A program made the translations under genes and the position numbers. Positions 1 to 9,480 of a stretch of DNA of 64,000 nt are shown here, piece by piece. The stretch is from the NCBI RefSeq assembly GCF_014174405.1, contig NZ_JACEGA010000001.1, positions 3,326,501-3,390,500 on the forward strand, given 5' to 3'. The notes under the pieces were generated by a model. It was given only the letters and a program-made list of their open reading frames with translations, did not search any database and was not told the DNA's origin. The DNA is from Variimorphobacter saccharofermentans. Lineage in GTDB: Bacteria > Bacillota > Clostridia > Lachnospirales > Lachnospiraceae. Every line of letters begins with the position of its first letter. Position 1 is the first letter of the stretch.

Positions 1-1069
1 CCTTCATTATTTTTTGCAAATCTATATTCGTTCCTTCTGTGTAAAATCCTTTCCACCAGGGAATATCTGAAGAGTTCACAAGATATGGCTCCGGTGCATT
101 CCAGTGCCAGCAGAAAGTCACAATTCCCCCCTCTTGATGAAAGTTCAATGCATATTCCACATCGTGACTCACTGAGCCATGTGCTACTCTTGAAGGAGTA
201 TATTCTATAAAATCCAAGCCTAATATTGCTGGATATTTACCGGTTGCCTGATTAATCGCCTTGAATTCATTTCCATTCTTACCACGATCCCCATACTGAC
301 CGGAAATGATGTACTTCCCGTATATATCCGTCAGATACTGCATTAATCGTATGGTCGCTTCCGATGCATTAGGATCGGCTAACTCAGCACTAACACGGTA
401 AATAGAAGGGTCTGCATCTTCCGATGCAGTTATTTTCAATGAATCAAGTAAAATCCAACCCCAGCTCTTGGTAATCGTAATCTTATTAATTCCAGAATTT
501 AAGTATACCCTTTCCAATATCGAATCTGTAAAATCATCCTCATCAACAACAGTTACTCCTACATTTTCACCGTTAACAAGAACATTATTCTCTTTATAGC
601 CCGTATTCCCTGCGCTGATAAAGTTTAGATCATATGCACCTGCACCCGGAACCTCCACTGTAAAGGTTACTGTATCCGAATCCGTTTCCATTCCCGTGAG
701 ATAACCCGACCCACTATAGCCTTTTTTCTTGCTTTCTATATGTATATTACCAGTAAACTCTGCATCCTCTGCTTCTATCGTCAATTGAAAGTCAGGATTA
801 TATTGCATGTCCATACTTGAGATCTCCAATGCCTTATCTGCCTTATCTGCCTTATCTGCCTCATCTGCTTCTTCTGTTTCTTTCTCTTCTGTCGTATTCT
901 CTTCCAGCGCATCCCCCATATCAATATCATTCATCCCGTCTTTTTCTTCTTTATGGAGAGCAGGGGTAGCTATGGTTTCTTCAAGATCTTTCCTATTATC
1001 CTCGTAATTACATGCAGCAAAAAGTAATATCAAAGCAATAATAACAGAATTAAATAGTACTTTTTTCAT
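1..1069 (-). CDS. GH26 beta-mannanase lipoprotein with CBM35-like domain, 3' end outside window
   Basis: The frame is open from an ATG at 1069 to the window edge, so about 356 N-terminal residues are visible and the C-terminus is missing. Residues 1-20 form a lipoprotein signal ending in LLFAAC, with C20 as the likely lipidated cysteine. An acidic linker with KAD repeats follows to about residue 90. Residues about 95-220 look like a CBM35-type beta-sandwich (start TIEAEDAEFTG, end WGWILLDSLKI). From about 240 the sequence matches the start of GH26 mannanases: YGKYIISGQYG, ILGLDFIEYTPS and FCWHWNAP. It would cut mannan or glucomannan outside the cell and feed the transporters encoded upstream. 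AAAAGGAG precedes the ATG. Endo- or exo-acting specificity cannot be told from this part. Confidence 0.82.
   Translation of the reverse strand, partial: MKKVLFNSVIIALILLFAACNYEDNRKDLEETIATPALHKEEKDGMNDIDMGDALEENTTEEKETEEADEADKADKADKALEISSMDMQYNPDFQLTIEAEDAEFTGNIHIESKKKGYSGSGYLTGMETDSDTVTFTVEVPGAGAYDLNFISAGNTGYKENNVLVNGENVGVTVVDEDDFTDSILERVYLNSGINKITITKSWGWILLDSLKITASEDADPSIYRVSAELADPNASEATIRLMQYLTDIYGKYIISGQYGDRGKNGNEFKAINQATGKYPAILGLDFIEYTPSRVAHGSVSHDVEYALNFHQEGGIVTFCWHWNAPEPYLVNSSDIPWWKGFYTEGTNIDLQKIMK
831..875 (-). repeat. 9-bp tandem repeat in the linker of the GH26 lipoprotein
   Basis: Five consecutive 9-bp units are present; three are exactly gccttatct and two are diverged (gcctcatct, gcttcttct). 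They encode the acidic/alanine linker (EADKADKADKA) between lipid anchor and CBM. The unit is a multiple of three, so gain or loss of copies keeps the frame. Confidence 0.85.
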
Positions 1070-1087
1070 GTTTCTCCTTTTCATCTT

Positions 1088-1116
1088 ACTATAGTTTCGT
1101 TGCGTTATTCAACCAA
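1088..1116 (-). promoter_or_regulatory. Candidate promoter of the GH26 gene with an embedded AATAACGCA motif
   Basis: On the minus strand TTGGTT and TATAGT are separated by 17 bases, with the -10 box about 20 bases before the ATG at 1069. The spacer contains AATAACGCA, which also occurs twice upstream of the transporter operon (14490-14536). The -35 box is weak and the predicted leader is very short. A shared repressor site inside the spacer is an inference. Confidence 0.45.
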
Positions 1117-1270
1117 AAATCTACAACTTTCTTGAATCAATTAATAAACCAAATGAATCATCCTCTAGATGACACTTCACTCCCGAATGAATTCTAAAGT
1201 AATTATTAACTCATTCAAAAAAGCATAACTCTGCAACACATGAATCTAATTAAATAAATATAATTTTTAC

Positions 1271-1320
1271 AAAAAAAGGTTGCAGTACCAAAAGGTTCCC
1301 CGTTGATACCGCAACCTTTT
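1271..1320 (-). terminator. Intrinsic terminator of the mannan transporter operon
   Basis: The minus strand folds into a stem with arms AAAAGGTTGCGGTAT and GTACTGCAACCTTTT (one wobble/mismatch zone), followed by a T-run of seven. It lies just after the stop codon of the solute-binding protein gene at 1339 and separates the operon from the GH26 gene. Confidence 0.85.
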
Positions 1321-1338
1321 CCAATTAATCTATATTAC

Positions 1339-2817
1339 TTAATTACCATAGAATATATTTAAAGCGTCCTGCAGTGAAGGCTTTGCAGCTTCTACTGCTT
1401 GTGCTACGGTTTTATCCTTATTAACAGCGATAGGAGTCCATACAGAATTACCAAAATCAAAGTTAGGAGCTAAGCTTCCCCAAGGATCCAGCTTTAGGTT
1501 GACACCTGTCTGGTATGCAACATCAACATCTTCCAGTCTCTGGAAGCAGCTTTCGAACCAAGACGGATCATCTCTTAATTCTGTATCACCACCATGCCAA
1601 TTCATGAACTCTTCAAAGATTTGTAATACCTTACCTGGCTCCTGAACACCAACAGGGATGAAATACCAGTTACCTGATACAGGGCTGTAAATCTTACCAT
1701 CCCCTCTAGGACCCTGAGGATAAGGAACTACACGATATTCGAAAGGCAATTCAGCGCCTTCCGCAACAGCAGCATCTGCCTCCTGCTTTAATGACCATGC
1801 CTGAGCGGTCCAGAACATAACCTTACCATCGGACCATGCTAACAGGTTATCATTCCAGTCATCCGGATTCCATGGACGAGCAGATTTATCTACATTGTAT
1901 ATACGGTTGATAAACTCAAGTACCTCTGTTACAGCGGGAGAGCTTAAGCCTTCTGTACTTTCTCCTGCTATCGTACCACCATTGTTCATAACCAGACCAT
2001 TTACTAAATCAGTGAATATACCACCGTAGCCATACACATCGACTGTTCCGTTTCCATCTGTATCCTTGGTTCCTGCCAATGTATACTCAGCGAATTTATC
2101 CCAAGTCCATTCACCTTTCGCGAACAACTCCTGCGGATCCTCTAAGCCTAAGGATTCCACCATGGTAGAGTTATAACCTAAGTAAATACCGGTCACCGGT
2201 AAGCCCTGCTCTGTAAATAGATAAGTACCGCCAAGAGCATCAAGGGGTTTAAGCACTTTCTGCTCACCGAATAAATCTAGGCCTTCGGGTGCAATTGCGG
2301 TTAAGTCCTGAGCCAAACCATTAACAACTGCAGGAATACCAAACTGTAAGTCAGATAAGTAAATATCACACTCCGGTGTACCGGCAGCAATAGAAGTATT
2401 AATACTTTCAATGATGCCATCCCAACCTAAGTTAACGTACTCAATACGGCAATTATATTTTTCTTCAATTCTTCGTATATTATCAAGCTTCATCTGTGCT
2501 GTCTCAGCATTAGTCATACCAGGATCTTCACTAATATCCTTATGGGCACTAGTGTAGAAATAATCCCACCAAATACCGACTTTAATCGTTCTTCCGCCAA
2601 AATCGAATGCGGGATACTTATCTTCAACCGGTGCGGTTGTCGGAGTTGCCTCTGCAATCTCTTCTGTTTCATCTTCTGCTTCTTCAACTGGAGCAGTTGT
2701 AGGGGTTGTTTCTGTTACTGTGTTTGTTGTCTCTTCTTTTTTGCCACATGCTACAAGGGAAATTACCATAACAAGTGTCAGTAAAAGAGCAAATAACTTT
2801 TTACTTAATCCTTTCAT
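1339..2817 (-). CDS. Extracellular solute-binding lipoprotein, family 1 (carbohydrate)
   Basis: A 492-residue lipoprotein: signal peptide with lipobox LVAC (C24), then an acidic Thr/Pro/Glu linker containing a duplicated TPTTAPVE segment, then a family 1 solute-binding fold. The phrases GEWTWDKFAEYTLAGTK and FYGN-terminated C-terminus are typical of oligosaccharide-binding proteins of Clostridia. It probably captures oligosaccharides released from mannan and hands them to the permease pair encoded immediately upstream. AGGAGGAG precedes the ATG. It is the last gene of the nine-gene operon, followed by a terminator. The exact ligand is inferred from context only. Confidence 0.88.
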   Translation of the reverse strand: MKGLSKKLFALLLTLVMVISLVACGKKEETTNTVTETTPTTAPVEEAEDETEEIAEATPTTAPVEDKYPAFDFGGRTIKVGIWWDYFYTSAHKDISEDPGMTNAETAQMKLDNIRRIEEKYNCRIEYVNLGWDGIIESINTSIAAGTPECDIYLSDLQFGIPAVVNGLAQDLTAIAPEGLDLFGEQKVLKPLDALGGTYLFTEQGLPVTGIYLGYNSTMVESLGLEDPQELFAKGEWTWDKFAEYTLAGTKDTDGNGTVDVYGYGGIFTDLVNGLVMNNGGTIAGESTEGLSSPAVTEVLEFINRIYNVDKSARPWNPDDWNDNLLAWSDGKVMFWTAQAWSLKQEADAAVAEGAELPFEYRVVPYPQGPRGDGKIYSPVSGNWYFIPVGVQEPGKVLQIFEEFMNWHGGDTELRDDPSWFESCFQRLEDVDVAYQTGVNLKLDPWGSLAPNFDFGNSVWTPIAVNKDKTVAQAVEAAKPSLQDALNIFYGN

Positions 2818-2872
2818 TTGAGTTCTCCTCCTCTTATTATTTTCTTTATTTTAGGTCAGCTCAGAACGAGGG

Positions 2873-3862
2873 TTATCCAACGATACCACTACGCTCCACA
2901 CCTTCCATAAAATACTTCTGTAATATAAGATAAATCACTAAAATTGGCAGCAGGACCAAAATGACTCCTGCATACACATAAAGCTGAGCTACCATCGGAT
3001 CCTTCACTTCATCCAGGAACGAAACCGTTGCTGATAGTGTAGAAAGCCGGAAGGTGATATTTCTTGACGACGGTATGGAAAAGAGTCTGGAATAAAACAT
3101 GTCATTATACTGCCAAACCATGGAAAATACGGTTACTGTAACAACGGATGGAATCGCATTAACCAGCATTATCCTGGAGTATGTATAAAACATTCCTGCT
3201 CCATCAATAAAGGCCGCCTCTTCAATCTCCTTCGGAAGCCCTCGGAAAAATTGACGGAAAATATAAATAAATAATCCTGAACGTAATCCCACTCCGAATA
3301 ACGTCATGAGTATCATCGGTGTTTCAGAAGATAACAGATTCGCCTTACTTCCCGTAAAAAGACTCACCAGTCCAAGCATATCCCAATTACGGAAATGCTG
3401 ATATAACGGTAGCATGACAGTATGAGTAGGTAATACAATGGTAATAATTACACAACCGAACAGCAGCCTCTTAAAAGGAAATTCAAATCTCGCAAAACCA
3501 TATCCAGCCATGGATGTAATAAGAATTTGAATTAGTGTTAATCCGATGGTATATAGCAATGTCCAGCCCAGGGTCTTCCAATATCCCAAACGCATAAAGG
3601 ATAAGCTGTAGTTTTCCAAAGTAGGCTTTAATGGGAATAGAAATACACTGGGATTATAAACATCCGTCGGCGAAAAAAACGAGCTACTGATCATACTGAC
3701 CAATGGACCTAATATGATATAGGATATCCCCAGTAGGATTAAAAATCGAAATACGGAAAAGAGGATTGCCTTCAATTTATGCACATATCTTGATCTTTTA
3801 TTAATGATTACCGTATCTTCATTAAACCTTTTTATCTGAAGTGCTAACTCATTGATTTTCAA
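2873..3862 (-). CDS. Carbohydrate ABC transporter permease, MalG type
   Basis: A 329-residue polytopic membrane protein with about six membrane segments and the permease EAA loop EEAAFIDGAGMFYTYSRI near residue 220, which docks to an ATPase. The C-terminus ends in VERSGIVG, as in MalG-like permeases. The start is a TTG at 3862, chosen because GGAGG lies seven bases upstream and no better ATG is present. It is paired with the MalF-type gene 15 bases upstream and with the solute-binding protein downstream. No ATPase is encoded in the operon, so a shared MsmX-type ATPase elsewhere is inferred. Confidence 0.9.
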   Translation of the reverse strand: MKINELALQIKRFNEDTVIINKRSRYVHKLKAILFSVFRFLILLGISYIILGPLVSMISSSFFSPTDVYNPSVFLFPLKPTLENYSLSFMRLGYWKTLGWTLLYTIGLTLIQILITSMAGYGFARFEFPFKRLLFGCVIITIVLPTHTVMLPLYQHFRNWDMLGLVSLFTGSKANLLSSETPMILMTLFGVGLRSGLFIYIFRQFFRGLPKEIEEAAFIDGAGMFYTYSRIMLVNAIPSVVTVTVFSMVWQYNDMFYSRLFSIPSSRNITFRLSTLSATVSFLDEVKDPMVAQLYVYAGVILVLLPILVIYLILQKYFMEGVERSGIVG

Positions 3863-3877
3863 AGCAGTTCCTCCTTT

Positions 3878-4783
3878 CTAGTTATAGTAAAAGGTTTTCT
3901 TAGTAATGATCGCTCCGACAACTACCAGAATAATGCATACTACAATAGTACTCAATAAACTCATTGCGGCGCTTAAGCCATAGTTATAACTGGTAAATGC
4001 CGCCTCATATGCCATATCAACCACCTCACTATTCACAAAGGAATCGATGATGGTATACACTACATTGGTAAGAATCAGTGGTGATACCATGGGAAAGGTT
4101 ACTTTCCAGAAGGTCTCATAGGTGGTTGCTCCTTCAATCTTTGACACTTCATACAATGCTGACGGTACGGACTGCAGGGAAGCGATAAAAATAATAATCT
4201 GAACACTGGAGGAACGGACAATTTCATATATCCTTCCGACCAGTCCCGTAATATAATCCAATAAATTTACAGGCAATCCAAAGTCCATCAAAATCTCAAA
4301 GAAGTAATCCATATTAACACCGGAAACAGGTGCCATTTCAGCGACCATGGTTGCTGCTCCGCCCTGTATATTTTGAGTCGCAAGCTCCAAGGCTTGCAGA
4401 ATTGCTCCAGAACCAAGCAGAATAGGCAGGAAGAATATAGCCCGCACCATAGCCCTTCCTTTAAACTTGCCATTTAACAATATGGCAATTAACAAACTGA
4501 AAAAGATAATAAATGGTACATCGATTAAAATATCTCTTAGCGAATTAACAAATACTTGATTAAAGCTGGCATGCTCAAACAGCGCGTATTTATAGTTATC
4601 CAACCCAATAAAGGTCGCCTTATACCCTCCTGTCTCCGCAATATCGATTCTGCTGAGAGAGAATTGTATTGTTTGTAGCAAGCTTTTTATGTAGTAAATA
4701 GCAAAACCAAGGAACCAGGGTAGTATAAAGAGGTATCCGGCTATCGCCCGTTTCTGCATAAGTGTTAGTCTCTTATTCTTCAT
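3878..4783 (-). CDS. Sugar ABC transporter permease, MalF type
   Basis: A 301-residue inner membrane permease with a cytoplasmic N-terminus (MKNKRLTLMQKRAIAGYLF) and the EAA loop YEVSKIEGATTYETFWKV around residue 215. It has a longer extracytoplasmic segment around residues 130-175. The ATG overlaps the stop of the upstream DUF5696-like gene by four bases, which implies translational coupling. With the MalG-type partner it forms the second permease pair of this operon. Confidence 0.9.
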   Translation of the reverse strand: MKNKRLTLMQKRAIAGYLFILPWFLGFAIYYIKSLLQTIQFSLSRIDIAETGGYKATFIGLDNYKYALFEHASFNQVFVNSLRDILIDVPFIIFFSLLIAILLNGKFKGRAMVRAIFFLPILLGSGAILQALELATQNIQGGAATMVAEMAPVSGVNMDYFFEILMDFGLPVNLLDYITGLVGRIYEIVRSSSVQIIIFIASLQSVPSALYEVSKIEGATTYETFWKVTFPMVSPLILTNVVYTIIDSFVNSEVVDMAYEAAFTSYNYGLSAAMSLLSTIVVCIILVVVGAIITKKTFYYN

Positions 4784-7365
4784 TCTGCAACCCCCTCTAA
4801 TACATAACCCATTGACGGTATTGTAACTCCCTCAATGTCCTTATCTTCCCCGTTATAATTGATATAGATGGTAACCCCGTTATCGTATGTAACTTTCCTA
4901 ACCCCGTTACCAAGAATGCTGTGGTCTGTTATGGCACTATTCACCACATGCTTCAGAACCTTATTGGCACTTTGATATAATTCAGCAGCATCCTCCAGCC
5001 AGGTCGTATACTGGGTGGTGTACATATAATTCATACCGGTATATTTCATATCGCTTGACTCTTCATAGGAAAGCGTAAAGTGAGGAGCTGTTCCAAATTC
5101 CAACATACGAAGTAGGATATCCTGTTTATCATAGCTGTCGCTTAAGTTGATCGCTCCTGTTGTATAATCAATGCTGCCATGAATCACCATCTGGTAGAAC
5201 GGTATCTCCTCATCCACGATATAAAACGGATTATGGCTGGCCGGGACATTGATTAGATCCTCAGCATATTTAAAGGAGTATGAATTACCTCCATTCATCA
5301 TAAGATTATCTATTTGCTGATCCAGACGCTCCAGCTGACCCAGCACAACATATTTTGTATTTTCTCTGTTTATGATATTGGATCGCTTCTTATCGGAAGC
5401 CAGCATATCTCCCATATCACGTAACGATACACCGGATAAAGCAACCTTATCTATCTTTCCGAGGAACTTATCTACATAACGCACTAAGAATTTAGGCGAA
5501 AGCACATTATACATTGATTCCATATATCCGGTTCCATTCTGTCTCAGATACACCGGGTTGGTCATACCAAGGCCGATGGGATATCCGGCATAGTACTGGG
5601 CATTTTCCATTTTGTAGTTGTATTTGAAGGTACCTTCCGCTGCATAGCTTACTCTCTGGAATGCCACATCCCCATACAGTCTGTATCCTGCATCGTTCAT
5701 TTTGCTATAAAGCTTCTTAAGGTCTCGTTTTCCACCAAGCTCACGATCCACTTTAATATTGGAAGCAACATCGTGATAATAGCCGTTATTGAACCAGCCA
5801 AGATAATTCATTCGGATGTTCTGTATCTGCTTATCGGACAATGCATCCACTATCATTCCAGCTTCATCAAAGGTGGTCATTGCATACACACTGGTATACG
5901 GTGTACCCAGAAAGCTTTCCTGTCTCTGTATTCCACCAACAATATCCAAATAGAAAGGAAGCGCTTCTTCCTCTTCTTTTTGAGTTAATTCTCCACGCTC
6001 GATTAATTGATTGCGATAATAATTCGCCATTCCTGAGTAATCTGCTTCCTCACCATTCAGAAATGCGAAGGAAACAGTTAAGTCCATCTGATAGATGTCC
6101 TTTTCCAAGGTTGGAAGGTCAGCCGATACACCACTGGCACCGAACATATACACCTCTTCCGATCCTCTGATTAGAAAGTCTGCATAAACGTTATTATAGC
6201 TATTGGTGTTGCCGGAGACATTTGCCACGATATCCGCCATGGCTTCTCCACTGGTTATTTCAGCAAATACTGCGGAATCAGCATGCTTAATTCCATAAAC
6301 AGGCAGCCTTGCCTTTTCCGTATCCTCTACCTTTGTAAAGGATTGTGTCGTCTCATCCATTCCATATACATATTGATTATAGCGTTCTGTTTTTTTCCCA
6401 TTGTTAAAATTGATAAGGGAACCAGAACCGTTCGGTACCATAATATACCCTTCTTCATCGGAACCACCGGCACCAAAATAGCACAGTAAGCTGATATTAC
6501 TCAATCTTCCGCTGCCGGTCTCCTTTATTCCGCTGGTGGGGATGGTAACCTCCAACCGATCTTCTACCAGACGATATTCCAAAGGAATAGTAAAGGTGGT
6601 ACGTTCTGGAATCTCACCACCGGATGCAGCCGCAGCATCTTCATCATAATCTGCCTGTGTATAGCCGGCCTTCTCAATTAATTTATTCATCTTCTGAAGA
6701 CCTACCTTACTACCCTTTACTCCTGATGCCAGCTCCAGAAAGCCATCAATATCCTTAGATTTCACATAACTGGTTCGGATACTCCTTGCTTCCTTGTCAG
6801 TTAATTTGCTTAGGATCTTCTCCTGCAACCGTTCCTCCGTGATATACAAAGGAATCAATCCTGTTGGGTTCTCCATATTGCCGAGCAAATAGGTATATCG
6901 AATTCCATCCTTTAGTCTTTCAATTTCATACTGTCCCTTTTCAACACTGTAATCATAGTTATACATCTTGATTTCAGTCATACTGATATCATAATAGGTA
7001 AGTACAAATTGAGAATTCAGATCTACCATATTATTACCGCTTGCTATCGGATCATCTGACCGATTCACTGGGTTGGAATAGGTAATTGCACCGGATCTCT
7101 TATCATAGATTGCAATTTCTGTCGTTGTGGTATTGGTATATAGCTTTAGATAATCATTCTCTGCTGCTAAAATCATTCCTTCTACATTCGGACTATCATC
7201 TTTCAGCTCTTTAAATTCATTACCTTCTTCAAAGGTATATTCCGGTAAATATTTTCTGTACTCGTTATAAAAAAAATAGTGAACACATAAATATGCAGCA
7301 TATCCTGCCACAGCGAGGACGATTACCAGTACGATAATTAGTCGGAGTTTCATATTTTTCTTCAC
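4780..7365 (-). CDS. DUF5696-like membrane-anchored protein
   Basis: An 861-residue protein with one N-terminal membrane segment (residues about 8-28) and a large extracytoplasmic part. It resembles the DUF5696 family that I recall next to sugar ABC permeases and Yip1-like genes in Paenibacillus and Lachnospiraceae. The central part (about 490-760) has blocks such as RMNYLGWFNNGYYHDVA and MNDAGYRLYGDVAFQRV that read like strands and helices of a TIM-barrel glycoside-hydrolase-like fold. A catalytic role is not shown. The start is a GTG at 7365 with a G-rich ribosome binding site; an ATG at 7353 is the alternative. It lies between Yip1 and the second permease pair. Function is unknown; a role in glycan handling at the membrane is inferred. 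Confidence 0.7.
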   Translation of the reverse strand: MKKNMKLRLIIVLVIVLAVAGYAAYLCVHYFFYNEYRKYLPEYTFEEGNEFKELKDDSPNVEGMILAAENDYLKLYTNTTTTEIAIYDKRSGAITYSNPVNRSDDPIASGNNMVDLNSQFVLTYYDISMTEIKMYNYDYSVEKGQYEIERLKDGIRYTYLLGNMENPTGLIPLYITEERLQEKILSKLTDKEARSIRTSYVKSKDIDGFLELASGVKGSKVGLQKMNKLIEKAGYTQADYDEDAAAASGGEIPERTTFTIPLEYRLVEDRLEVTIPTSGIKETGSGRLSNISLLCYFGAGGSDEEGYIMVPNGSGSLINFNNGKKTERYNQYVYGMDETTQSFTKVEDTEKARLPVYGIKHADSAVFAEITSGEAMADIVANVSGNTNSYNNVYADFLIRGSEEVYMFGASGVSADLPTLEKDIYQMDLTVSFAFLNGEEADYSGMANYYRNQLIERGELTQKEEEEALPFYLDIVGGIQRQESFLGTPYTSVYAMTTFDEAGMIVDALSDKQIQNIRMNYLGWFNNGYYHDVASNIKVDRELGGKRDLKKLYSKMNDAGYRLYGDVAFQRVSYAAEGTFKYNYKMENAQYYAGYPIGLGMTNPVYLRQNGTGYMESMYNVLSPKFLVRYVDKFLGKIDKVALSGVSLRDMGDMLASDKKRSNIINRENTKYVVLGQLERLDQQIDNLMMNGGNSYSFKYAEDLINVPASHNPFYIVDEEIPFYQMVIHGSIDYTTGAINLSDSYDKQDILLRMLEFGTAPHFTLSYEESSDMKYTGMNYMYTTQYTTWLEDAAELYQSANKVLKHVVNSAITDHSILGNGVRKVTYDNGVTIYINYNGEDKDIEGVTIPSMGYVLEGVAE

Positions 7366-7377
7366 AGTCCTGCCCCC

Positions 7378-8001
7378 CTATACTCTCAGTATCAACTCAT
7401 CATAAGCGCTTCGGAGAAATAGCATAACTTGCTGCACTAATGAGAACATCAATAAAATCACAAAGATTATCAGTATAAAGGCAATCAATGAAAACAAGAT
7501 TGTAGCAATTGTTTTTCCAAGGCCAAAATTATGTATAACCATAATTCCTATTAACAGCAAAATTGCAAAATAAAGGATTGGCAAGGTAGTCAGAAGATAG
7601 TAGATTGCCTCCTCATCAGCTGCAATAAACCAGGATATTATGGTGGCAGGTATATAGGTAAGGACCATAGGGAGCATGGAATATCCGATTACGGTAACAA
7701 TATCCTTGAATCTTCCTTCCCCTTCCATTAAACAGGTTATGGACCAATTTGCCGTAGCTAGCAATAAGACAACCACGAATAAACCCATAATCTCTACCAA
7801 CGAATTTACCGATAGCGGATTCACCGGATTTACGACAAAGCTTGCATACCTCCGATTAATAGAGAAGGATAGACCAAATAGCAATACTAACAGTAGCGCT
7901 AATCGAACACTTCCTTTTCCTCTATGTCTTATTTCATAAAAGCCCTCAAAGGGATGGGTTATAACATAAAACGGATATAGTAATTTTTCCTTCTTACTCA
8001 T
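7378..8001 (-). CDS. Yip1-family integral membrane protein
   Basis: A 207-residue protein with five predicted membrane segments (about 28-45, 65-87, 100-125, 133-155, 165-192). The N-terminal YPFYVITHPFEGFYEIRHRGKG is the pattern of bacterial Yip1/DUF1282-like proteins. The ATG at 8001 is preferred over a GTG at 8007 because of GGGAG at a suitable distance. The gene overlaps the end of the NHL gene by eight bases and precedes the DUF5696-like gene by 12 bases. This tight coupling suggests the three act together. Its molecular role is not known. Confidence 0.75.
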   Translation of the reverse strand: MSKKEKLLYPFYVITHPFEGFYEIRHRGKGSVRLALLLVLLFGLSFSINRRYASFVVNPVNPLSVNSLVEIMGLFVVVLLLATANWSITCLMEGEGRFKDIVTVIGYSMLPMVLTYIPATIISWFIAADEEAIYYLLTTLPILYFAILLLIGIMVIHNFGLGKTIATILFSLIAFILIIFVILLMFSLVQQVMLFLRSAYDELILRV

Positions 8002-9466
8002 AATCACCTGCTCCCTTCCCTTTCCTGTTCTTGATCTTTTTCCATATAAACAGTGCTACAACAAGCAATAACAGTCCGGTAAGAATATAACTTAGGTTAT
8101 CCCTCAATATTTCATCACGATAACGCTTGAAGGCTATGGAGTAATATTCCCGGTTCATTCCAAGCTTCAAATATTTCATGGCATTTTTGTTATCGCCTGC
8201 TGCCAGATAGGATTTCCCAATTCCTACATACGCCAGCTCAAAATTGGAATCAAGCTTAAGTACTTCTCGCCACAGAGCTACGGCTGACGCTTCATCCCCA
8301 TCGTAACGTAGTGCCACAGCTTCATTGATTAATCTACCGTATTGTGTCGGTACAAAGGTTACGATCTCACCACGATAGGAATCCAGAACCAGAATATGGC
8401 CTCCTTTTTCTTCTATGGCCACCGGATTCTGAAAGGTTCCTTCCTGGCTTCCCATACCTCCGAATATATATAAGATATTTCCCTCATGGTCATATGTAAA
8501 AATACGTCCTCTTGTCATATCCACTACGGAATAAATTCCATTATCACGATATACAATATCAACAATTCTGGAAGGACCGGAAAACTGACTTCCCATTCTC
8601 CAATACAGATCTCCGCTTAATTTCCCAGCTTTATTCTTATCATTGTTTTTCTTGATTACATCCTGACCCTTTGGATTCAATCTACGAACGGATTGTGAGC
8701 CAGAGGCATCCACATTGGTTGCATAAATGAAACCGTCCGGTGCCATATCCACTCCCGTGAACTCGGTGGGGATAAACTGAATCTGTCTTTGTCTCTGTGC
8801 CTTGGTAGAAAATCTCCTCCAGATTTTCTCATATAAGCTGATTGTTACTTTAATCGTTCCGGAAAACCCGGTAAATTGTGAATTTTCGTCAAAGGCCATA
8901 ATGCCCTGAAACATATTCTTTGCGATGATATATACTCTGTCTGCATAATCCACGGTCACCTTCAGAGGTGCAAATACAAAGCCTTCCTCCAGAACCTCCG
9001 AAGTTGGATCGCTGATGATTTTCAATAGAGATCCATCTTCGTTCAGCGCCACAACACGAAAATTATCCGTGTCAGCGATATAAAGCTCATTATCTCCTGT
9101 TACATAGATGCCCGACGGAGTCTTAAAAGAGTCTGCCGTGCCTTGATTATCAAAGGTGTCAATGACTTTTTCGAGCTGCATCGCATCATTCAGTACCACG
9201 ATACGATTGTTACCGGTATCTGCTATATAGACTCTTCCATCCTCTGCAACAAACAAATCCTGTGGATTGGATAATACATCAATCCCCATATCCTTTCCGG
9301 AGATATTGCCATCCGGAATATATGCTGCCGGTGTGTAATTAATATCATTCCAATAATCATAATTATAGGTTTGATACGGAACATTCGTATTCGCTGATGC
9401 GTTGATGGTGTTGAATGAAAGTAGTAGGATGAACATCGGGATTAAAATTAATTTTTTCTTTTTCAT
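7994..9466 (-). CDS. Membrane-anchored NHL-repeat and TPR protein
   Basis: A 490-residue exported protein. Residues 1-26 are a signal peptide. Residues about 60-375 contain NHL beta-propeller repeats (DLFVAEDGRVYIADTGNNR, GIYVTGDNELYIADTDNFR and later blades). Residues about 380-440 form a TPR-like helical pair (EASAVALWREVLKLDSNFE, YVGIGKSYLAAGDNKNAMK). A membrane segment near 460-478 is followed by a basic tail. The topology places the propeller outside the cell. Annotation pipelines often call such proteins gluconolactonase-like, but I see no reason to assign that activity. It is the first of the three core genes between the two permease pairs and probably has a scaffold or ligand-binding role. 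Confidence 0.75.
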   Translation of the reverse strand: MKKKKLILIPMFILLLSFNTINASANTNVPYQTYNYDYWNDINYTPAAYIPDGNISGKDMGIDVLSNPQDLFVAEDGRVYIADTGNNRIVVLNDAMQLEKVIDTFDNQGTADSFKTPSGIYVTGDNELYIADTDNFRVVALNEDGSLLKIISDPTSEVLEEGFVFAPLKVTVDYADRVYIIAKNMFQGIMAFDENSQFTGFSGTIKVTISLYEKIWRRFSTKAQRQRQIQFIPTEFTGVDMAPDGFIYATNVDASGSQSVRRLNPKGQDVIKKNNDKNKAGKLSGDLYWRMGSQFSGPSRIVDIVYRDNGIYSVVDMTRGRIFTYDHEGNILYIFGGMGSQEGTFQNPVAIEEKGGHILVLDSYRGEIVTFVPTQYGRLINEAVALRYDGDEASAVALWREVLKLDSNFELAYVGIGKSYLAAGDNKNAMKYLKLGMNREYYSIAFKRYRDEILRDNLSYILTGLLLLVVALFIWKKIKNRKGKGAGDYE

Positions 9467-9480
9467 TTACAAGCTTCCTC

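Noticed and set aside
831..875. CRISPR-like repeat
   Set aside because: The repeat is 9 bases without spacers and is coding; no CRISPR array was seen anywhere in the window.
5841..6170. 109-codon plus-strand open frame opposite the DUF5696-like gene
   Set aside because: Composition is that of an antisense shadow; no start signal.
7994..9466. Gluconolactonase call for the NHL protein
   Set aside because: Only propeller repeats are seen; the metal-site residues of lactonases are not evident and the protein carries TPR and membrane segments.
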